Assembly: GCF_027359675.1 (NCBI RefSeq) | Contig: NZ_CP114786.1 | Coordinates: 5,058,501-5,122,500, forward strand | Direction of reading: 5' to 3' | Length of the DNA: 64,000 nt | Source of the DNA: Roseibium sp. Sym1 | Lineage (GTDB): Bacteria; Pseudomonadota; Alphaproteobacteria; Rhizobiales; Stappiaceae | In this document: positions 57,443 through 64,000 of the stretch, piece after piece | Layout: every line of letters starts with the position of its first letter | Numbering within the stretch: position 1 is the stretch's first letter | Program-made: the position numbers and the translations under genes | The notes under the pieces: model-generated | What the model was told of the DNA's origin: nothing | What the model saw: only the letters and a program-made list of their open reading frames with translations | Databases searched by the model: none

Positions 57443-58735
57443 TCAGCCGGTGCGTTGAAAGAGCGAAATGAAGAAACCGTCTGTCGCCGTCGAGGCGGGC
57501 GTGAGCAAAATGTCCCCCCTTTCCGAGACGTAGCGCGGCGCTTTTGCGTCAGGAAGGGTTTCCTGCCAGACCTCAAGCGCGGAGATCGGTTGGAAGTCGG
57601 GATTTTTTTCCAGGAACCAGGCTGCCTGGTCCTGATTTTCTTCCGGCAACACCGAACAGGTCGCATAAGCGAGGCGCCCGCCTGGCTTCACATACCTGCG
57701 GGCATTGTCCAGAACGTGATGCTGGTCCTCGATGCGGTCTTCCAGGGCCTTTTCGGTGAGCCGCCATTTCGAATCCGGCCTCCTGCGCCAGACACCGGTG
57801 CCAGTGCACGGCGCGTCGATGAAGACAAGGTCCATCTGCCCTTCAAGGTCTTCCAGGCTTGAACTGGCCGGATCGCGCACCTGAATGTTGCGCGCGCCCG
57901 CCCGCTGGAGACGCTCGTGAATGGGAGCCAGACGCAGGCGGTCGGCGTCATAGGCGTAGAGCTGGCCCTTGTTCTGCATGGCCGCCGCAAAGGCGAGCGT
58001 CTTGCCGCCACCACCGGCGCAATAATCAAGCACCTGGTCTCCGGGTTTTGCCTGCGCCAGGTGAGCGGCCAGCTGACTGGCTTCGTCCTGGAGTTCGAAC
58101 CAGCCCTTGCGATAGCCTTCCTCCGCCTGGACGTGCGGCATGCGTCCCAGGCCGGGCTTGGCCTCGATCCGCAGCCCGACGGGCGACAGTGGTGTGGCGA
58201 GCGCGCCGGTATGGGCAAGCCGCTTGAGCATCTTTTCCCGGTCCGACTTGAGCGTGTTGGTTCTCAGATCCACCGGGGCCCTTGTGGCGAGCGCCCTGCC
58301 CTCCTCGACGGCTTCGCCGCCAAAGACAGCCTGAAACCGGCCCCAGAGCCAGTCCGGGACGTCCGCCATCTGGGCCGGAGTGAGAACCGGCGGCTCGGCG
58401 GTGGTGAGGCAGGTTGTTTCCCTGTCGGACAGGGCTTCCGGCGCGTGCCGGTCCTCTTCCAGCACGGCAACGAGCGCTTCGAGGCCCTTTGCCCAAGTCA
58501 GGCAATAGGTTGCCAGCGCAAGTGCGCGCGGCGACCCGTCCCCCAGCCGTGCGGCAAGCGAGGCCTTGTTGCGCAGGGCATCGAAAACCAGATTGCCGAT
58601 GACCGTGCGGTCTCCGGACCCGGCAAAGCGGTGCGACGCCCCCCAGTCCCTCAAGGCGATCTGCACCGGACGGTGACGTGTTTCCACTTCTGTCAGGACT
58701 TCGATTGCCGCCGCAAGGCGTCCGCCGTCTTTCAT
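57443..58735 (-). CDS. RsmB/NOL1-type rRNA (cytosine-C5) methyltransferase
   Basis: The 430-residue protein has an N-terminal NusB-like helical region and a C-terminal methyltransferase with DYCAGGGGKTLAFAAAM (SAM loop), VFIDAPCTGTGVWRRRPD and ATCSVLPEEN, which together hold the two catalytic cysteines of m5C RNA methyltransferases. It most likely methylates 16S rRNA C967 (RsmB/Fmu type). It starts 45 bases after guaB on the same strand, so co-transcription is likely. It is convergent with the TPR gene. Confidence 0.9.
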   Translation of the reverse strand: MKDGGRLAAAIEVLTEVETRHRPVQIALRDWGASHRFAGSGDRTVIGNLVFDALRNKASLAARLGDGSPRALALATYCLTWAKGLEALVAVLEEDRHAPEALSDRETTCLTTAEPPVLTPAQMADVPDWLWGRFQAVFGGEAVEEGRALATRAPVDLRTNTLKSDREKMLKRLAHTGALATPLSPVGLRIEAKPGLGRMPHVQAEEGYRKGWFELQDEASQLAAHLAQAKPGDQVLDYCAGGGGKTLAFAAAMQNKGQLYAYDADRLRLAPIHERLQRAGARNIQVRDPASSSLEDLEGQMDLVFIDAPCTGTGVWRRRPDSKWRLTEKALEDRIEDQHHVLDNARRYVKPGGRLAYATCSVLPEENQDQAAWFLEKNPDFQPISALEVWQETLPDAKAPRYVSERGDILLTPASTATDGFFISLFQRTG

Positions 58736-58780
58736 GCTGTTCCTTTGCAGGCTTGCGGGTCTTCGACCGCCAGAGCCTGT

Positions 58781-60342
<1,562 letters not shown>

Positions 60343-60473
60343 TTTCGAGTCGCTTCGGCTGTGCCGGAGAAGTTGGCGCGGGTCAATAACACGCAGGTGA
60401 CAGAATGAAAAGGGGTTTGCGCAGGGCCGGCTGCAATAGCACGCTCGCGCCCTGTGCCTCAGTCCCCCTCGGG

Positions 60474-61181
60474 TCAGTCGTTTTGAAGGTCGCTGCCGCG
60501 AAAGCCCTTGGCAATCACGTAGAGTTCCGGGCTTTCCTTGCGGCTGGCCGGCGGCTTGAGATGCGACACGGACTTGAATTCCTGCTTCAGGTCCTGAAGC
60601 AGGGCGTTTTCCGTACCGCCGCGGAACACCTTGGCCAGGAAGGATCCGCCCGGAACGAGATTGCGCCGCGCAAAGTCAATCGCGATCTCGAACAGGTGAG
60701 TCGTGCGCAGGTGATCCGTCTGCTTGTGGCCCGTGGTCGGGGCCGCCATGTCGGACAGCACGACGTCGGGGCGGTGGCCGCCAAGAGCTTCCATCAGCGC
60801 GTCCGGCGCGTCATCATCCAGGAAATCCTTCTTGAGGAACGTCGTGCCGCGGACATGATCCATGTCGAGATAGTCGATGCCGACCACCTTGGGGGCATCG
60901 ACGCTGGACTGGACCCGATCGACGGCAACCTGGCACCAGCCGCCGGGGGCGCAACCAAGATCGACCACCCGGTATCCCGGTTTCAGAAGCTTGTGCTTGT
61001 CGTCGATCTCGATGAGCTTGTAGGCCGCGCGTGAACGATAGCCGTCGGCCTGGGCCCTGCGCACATACGGATCGTTCAACTGGCGTTGCAGCCAGCGGGT
61101 GGACGATTCCCGGCGACCGGCCGCGGTCTTGACCTTGACGTGAAGACCGCGGTCTCCCGTTCCCTTTTTTCCTCGGCTCAT
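60474..61181 (-). CDS. rlmE: 23S rRNA (uridine-2'-O)-methyltransferase RlmE
   Basis: The 235-residue protein has the FtsJ fold: [36 protein letters not shown] with the SAM motif, [29 protein letters not shown] and [12 protein letters not shown], keeping the catalytic K-D-K pattern. It methylates U2552 of 23S rRNA. It starts with an ATGA overlap at the stop of the Ppx/GppA gene, forming a two-gene operon. Confidence 0.97.
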   Translation of the reverse strand: MSRGKKGTGDRGLHVKVKTAAGRRESSTRWLQRQLNDPYVRRAQADGYRSRAAYKLIEIDDKHKLLKPGYRVVDLGCAPGGWCQVAVDRVQSSVDAPKVVGIDYLDMDHVRGTTFLKKDFLDDDAPDALMEALGGHRPDVVLSDMAAPTTGHKQTDHLRTTHLFEIAIDFARRNLVPGGSFLAKVFRGGTENALLQDLKQEFKSVSHLKPPASRKESPELYVIAKGFRGSDLQND

Positions 61182-62893
61182 GATCCGTTCCTCTGGCGGC
61201 CTCGATTGTGCCTGTGGCCGGATCTCCGATTCGACCAGACACCGTCGGCAGCCATCAATTCTGTCAAAATACCCTCGCGCAGCCCACGGTCCGCGACCCT
61301 GAGGCGGGAGCAGGTCCAGCGCCGCCGGATGGCTTCCAGGATGGCGCAGCCTGCCAGAACGAGATCGGCGCGATCCGCTCCGATGCAGGGATTTTCCACA
61401 CGCGCCTCATACGGCATGTCGCGCAGCTGATCAATCATGCGCGCAACGTCGACGTCCTCCAGCCAGGTGCCGTCGACGCGGCGCCGGTCATACCGCTGCA
61501 GGCCGAGATGCACCCCCGCCAGGGTCGTGACCGTGCCCGATGTTCCGAGCATGTGCACCCGTCCGGACCCGATAGCTTCCGTCAGATTGTCGGCCAGGCT
61601 GAAGGCGGCAAGGTGATCGCCTGCATCCTCGACCATGGATTCGAAAATATCGGGGGTGACATGGACGCCCCCGTGGCGTTCCGCCAGATTGACGACGCCC
61701 ACGGGCAATGAAATCCACGAACGGATGAAACGCGTCAGGGCATAGCCACGGGCGCCGCATCGGTTGCGCAGGTCCAGCCAGACGATCTCGGAGGATCCGC
61801 CGCCGATGTCGAACAGGATGACACCGTCCGCCTCGTGATCCACCAGCGAGGCGCATCCGGCGACGGCCAGCCGTGCCTCGGTTTCCCGGTTGACCACCTC
61901 CAGCGCAAGCCCGGTTTCGGACCTGACCCGGTTGATGAATTCCTCGCCGTTCTCGGCTGCCCGGCAGGCCTCCGTCGCAATCAGCCGGGACCGGCCGACG
62001 CCCCGGTCCGCCAGCTTGCGGTGACATTGTGCAAGCGCATCGATGGCACGTTCCATCGCAGCATCGCTCAGGCGGCGGTTCGAGCCGACACCTTCGCCAA
62101 GCCGGACGATCCGGGAATAGGCGTCGACGACCCGGAACCCGCGCTCTTCCGGGCGCGCGATCAGCAAACGGCAGTTGTTGGTGCCAAGATCGAGCGCGGC
62201 GTAAAGCGGTGCATTCGCGCGAGAACCGTTGATCCTGGGCCTGTGGTGGTGGCCCGGGCGCTCTGCGCGTGGCCGATCGCCCTGTCCGGCCGGTTGCTGA
62301 CCTTCGGATTTCTTGTGCTGACGGCCCGGGGCCGGAACCCGGTCCACGGCCCTGGCGGTCTTTTCACCGTTCTCCGGCACCTTGGTGCCCGTGCTGGCAA
62401 GGTTGCCGTTCGCACCGGCCTGCCGGCGCCGCCGGCCACGCCTGCGCGCCGCTTTCTTGCCCTTGGCGCTTGTCAGTGCGTCGACCTGTCCGGCACCGTC
62501 CGCGCCGGGTTGCTGCGCCGAAGACACCGCGGACTGAGAATCGCCTGCCGGACGGGACCGGCCGCGCCTGCGCTTCTTGCGTCCCTTTCCGGGGGCGGGC
62601 TGCTGGTCTTTCGGGCGCGGAGATTCATCCGGTGCCTGCGAGGCGGTCTGCCTCCGGGCGCCGGTGTCGACGGGTCCGTTCTCAGCCTGGACCGGGACCG
62701 GTCCGTTGGTCGGAGGCACTCCGGCCGCGCCATTTGAAACGGGGGCCGGTATGTTGCCTTTCGAACCTTTGCCAGACCGGCGCTTGCGCCGCCGTCTGCC
62801 GGGTCCCTTGGACTCGCCTGGAGTCCCGCTGGAAACGGACGCGTCAGCGGTACGTCGCCCGTCTTCGGGCGGTTCCTGACCTGACTGAGTCAC
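61178..62893 (-). CDS. Ppx/GppA-family phosphatase with long basic N-terminal tail
   Basis: From a GTG at 62893 (AAAGG 7 bases upstream) the protein has 571 residues; an upstream GTG at 63004 would add 37. The first ~225 residues are low-complexity, rich in Arg/Lys/Pro/Gly, with basic clusters [23 protein letters not shown] and RRRGRRRRQ. The Ppx/GppA domain follows ([37 protein letters not shown]-like LGEGVGS). Members hydrolyse polyphosphate or pppGpp. The basic tail is unusual and might bind polyphosphate or RNA (inference). It heads the operon with rlmE. Confidence 0.88.
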   Translation of the reverse strand: MTQSGQEPPEDGRRTADASVSSGTPGESKGPGRRRRKRRSGKGSKGNIPAPVSNGAAGVPPTNGPVPVQAENGPVDTGARRQTASQAPDESPRPKDQQPAPGKGRKKRRRGRSRPAGDSQSAVSSAQQPGADGAGQVDALTSAKGKKAARRRGRRRRQAGANGNLASTGTKVPENGEKTARAVDRVPAPGRQHKKSEGQQPAGQGDRPRAERPGHHHRPRINGSRANAPLYAALDLGTNNCRLLIARPEERGFRVVDAYSRIVRLGEGVGSNRRLSDAAMERAIDALAQCHRKLADRGVGRSRLIATEACRAAENGEEFINRVRSETGLALEVVNRETEARLAVAGCASLVDHEADGVILFDIGGGSSEIVWLDLRNRCGARGYALTRFIRSWISLPVGVVNLAERHGGVHVTPDIFESMVEDAGDHLAAFSLADNLTEAIGSGRVHMLGTSGTVTTLAGVHLGLQRYDRRRVDGTWLEDVDVARMIDQLRDMPYEARVENPCIGADRADLVLAGCAILEAIRRRWTCSRLRVADRGLREGILTELMAADGVWSNRRSGHRHNRGRQRNGS

Positions 62894-63187
62894 GTTTATG
62901 CCTTTCAGATCCCCGCTGCAGCCGGCCTTTTTCAAGGGGCGCGGACGGGAACTGCGTCTGTCGTTGACAAAACTGTAACAGGAAGACCCGCGCGGGAAAA
63001 GCACCGCGTGTTACGAAAGCCGCCTGAGCAAACGCGGGTTCGTCCACAGCCGGCGGATTTCACAAAAAAGTCGGACACGGGTCTTGCATTCCCGATTATG
63101 ATGGATGTATATGCGGCACACCAATCGCGGCGGACATCTTCGTTCAGCACCAAAGCGCGATCGGCGGCTCCACCAGCGAGCTCAAGT

Positions 63188-63261
63188 TGGGGAATAGGTT
63201 AACGGTAGACCCGCGGACTCTGACTCCGTTAGTCCTGGTTCGAATCCAGGTTCCCCAGCCA
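63188..63261 (+). tRNA. tRNA-Gln (anticodon CTG)
   Basis: A 74-base cloverleaf with acceptor TGGGGAA pairing with TTCCCCA, anticodon stem GCGGA/TCCGT around the loop CTCTGAC (anticodon CTG), T-arm CCTGGTTCGAATCCAGG and an encoded GCCA end. It reads CAG glutamine codons. Its 5' side overlaps nothing; the nearest gene is the divergent Ppx/GppA gene. Confidence 0.97.
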
Positions 63262-63508
63262 ACTTTTTCACAATTCTGTCAGTGCTGTTCGCCAAAGCAT
63301 TTGCGAATAAACCAAACAGCATTCTTGCGCGTTTGTTGCGCCCATATCCGGCGAATGCCCGCGAATCTCCACGTCATCCCGCTTTTCCGTGCAACATAGA
63401 CGCACCAGTCACGCAGCGCGGAACGTCCCGACGCGAAGGAGGCGCTTACATTTGGCAAGTGCCGCGATTTGGCCGATGGCAGCAATCTATATTTGAAACA
63501 GCACCCCT

Positions 63509-63853
63509 TCAGTTGGAATTTTGAGAAACGAGGACGCGCCGTCCGTCAGCGTCCTGAGCAATGAAGCGCAGAAAACCGTTGCGATTGGTGATGTCTGAAA
63601 TGATTGTGACGCCCGCAGCAGCTAATCGGTTCCGACAGTCCTTCAGATCCTCAACTTCGAAACCCAGCAGGACCCCGTCCCCGTACACTTTCTCAGCCGG
63701 GTAGATCTCGAGCGCGAGCCCGGCTGTTTCGCTCGCCAAATGAAGCGGCCCGCTCCCGTGTCGTTCTTCTACGAAGTCGAGCCCCAGCGGGCGGTAGAAC
63801 GATGCAGTGACTTCGATGTCGCGGGCGTGAAGAGTAATGAAACTCAGTGGCAT
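63509..63853 (-). CDS. VOC-superfamily (glyoxalase-like) protein
   Basis: The 114-residue protein has a single VOC fold: SFITLHARDIEVTASFYRPLGLDF at the N-terminus and FLRFIAQDADGRRVLVSQ at the C-terminus. VOC proteins bind a metal and act as dioxygenases, isomerases or resistance proteins; function cannot be assigned from this sequence. It is convergent with the tRNA-Gln gene, separated by 247 bases of no recognised content (63262-63508). Confidence 0.88.
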   Translation of the reverse strand: MPLSFITLHARDIEVTASFYRPLGLDFVEERHGSGPLHLASETAGLALEIYPAEKVYGDGVLLGFEVEDLKDCRNRLAAAGVTIISDITNRNGFLRFIAQDADGRRVLVSQNSN

Positions 63854-64000
63854 GTTGTCTCCTCAGATCGGATTAACGCTGCCGTCACCCGCGAGAAAGA
63901 GCAAGATCGCCGAAGGCATCGGCGCCGTGGAGACAATGGCGGCCGCCAGACTAGGCGATACCCCAGGATCAAAACAACCCGGTAGTGCTCGAAGTATGAA
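63854..64000. other. Right edge, no gene called
   Basis: The last 147 bases show no supported gene start or RNA; they may hold the promoter of the VOC gene. Confidence 0.3.

Overview
The window looks like chromosomal DNA of a high-G+C alphaproteobacterium of the Hyphomicrobiales, and the gene set fits the marine Stappiaceae (Roseibium/Labrenzia/Stappia-like). The supporting genes are a phosphatidylcholine synthase, an IalB-family exported protein, HspQ, DUF4864 and DUF1801 proteins, and the block gyrA / coaD / two cyclophilins / queA-tgt. The genus is inferred from gene content; no rRNA is present. Coding density is high and most genes are ordinary housekeeping or transport genes.

Layout. 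1-1102: end of a ureohydrolase followed by a very His-rich protein and a small exported membrane protein, probably a metal-handling set. 1109-8460: an EAL/degenerate-GGDEF protein, a membrane alpha/beta hydrolase, a patatin-like lipase, an NsrR-like Rrf2 regulator and a globin-coupled chemoreceptor, with a strongly AT-rich spacer at 6699-7095. 8779-18356: one co-directional minus-strand run of seven genes, xdhA-xdhB-xdhC followed by an ATPase, two permeases and a BMP-type binding protein, which reads as a purine uptake and oxidation operon. 18611-28795: LysR regulator, quinone oxidoreductase, phosphatidylcholine synthase, DUF2182 membrane protein, UbiH-type hydroxylase, DUF1801, AEC carrier, LpxL-like acyltransferase, malyl-CoA lyase-like enzyme, HspQ and IalB. 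29061-34574: a YejA-like peptide-binding protein, an acyl-CoA-synthetase-fold protein with eroded catalytic motifs, a receiver/degenerate-GGDEF protein and a FrnE-like DsbA.

34660-48568: enolase, KdsA, GalU, a nucleotide-sugar dehydrogenase, DUF4864, Tgt-QueA, a small periplasmic binding protein, two cyclophilins, CoaD, an orphan membrane-anchored protein and GyrA. 48787-54244: MarC, an exported protein, a CDF transporter, an HxlR regulator divergent from a zinc-type alcohol dehydrogenase homologue, a DksA-type zinc finger, a Cys-rich protein and a low-G+C FkbM methyltransferase. 54464-63853: GuaA, a TPR protein, an RsmB-type methyltransferase, GuaB, RlmE, a Ppx/GppA protein with a long basic N-terminal tail, tRNA-Gln(CTG) and a VOC protein.

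Functional themes. Purine metabolism recurs (XDH plus transporter, guaA, guaB). Envelope and surface biosynthesis is represented by kdsA, galU, the nucleotide-sugar dehydrogenase, the LpxL-like enzyme, pcs and FkbM. RNA modification genes (tgt, queA, rsmB-like, rlmE) are also present. The best candidates for something not yet described are the pair of apparently catalytically eroded proteins at 30957-33783 and the His-rich protein / small membrane protein pair next to the ureohydrolase at 1-1102. No CRISPR array, prophage, insertion sequence or plasmid functions were seen.
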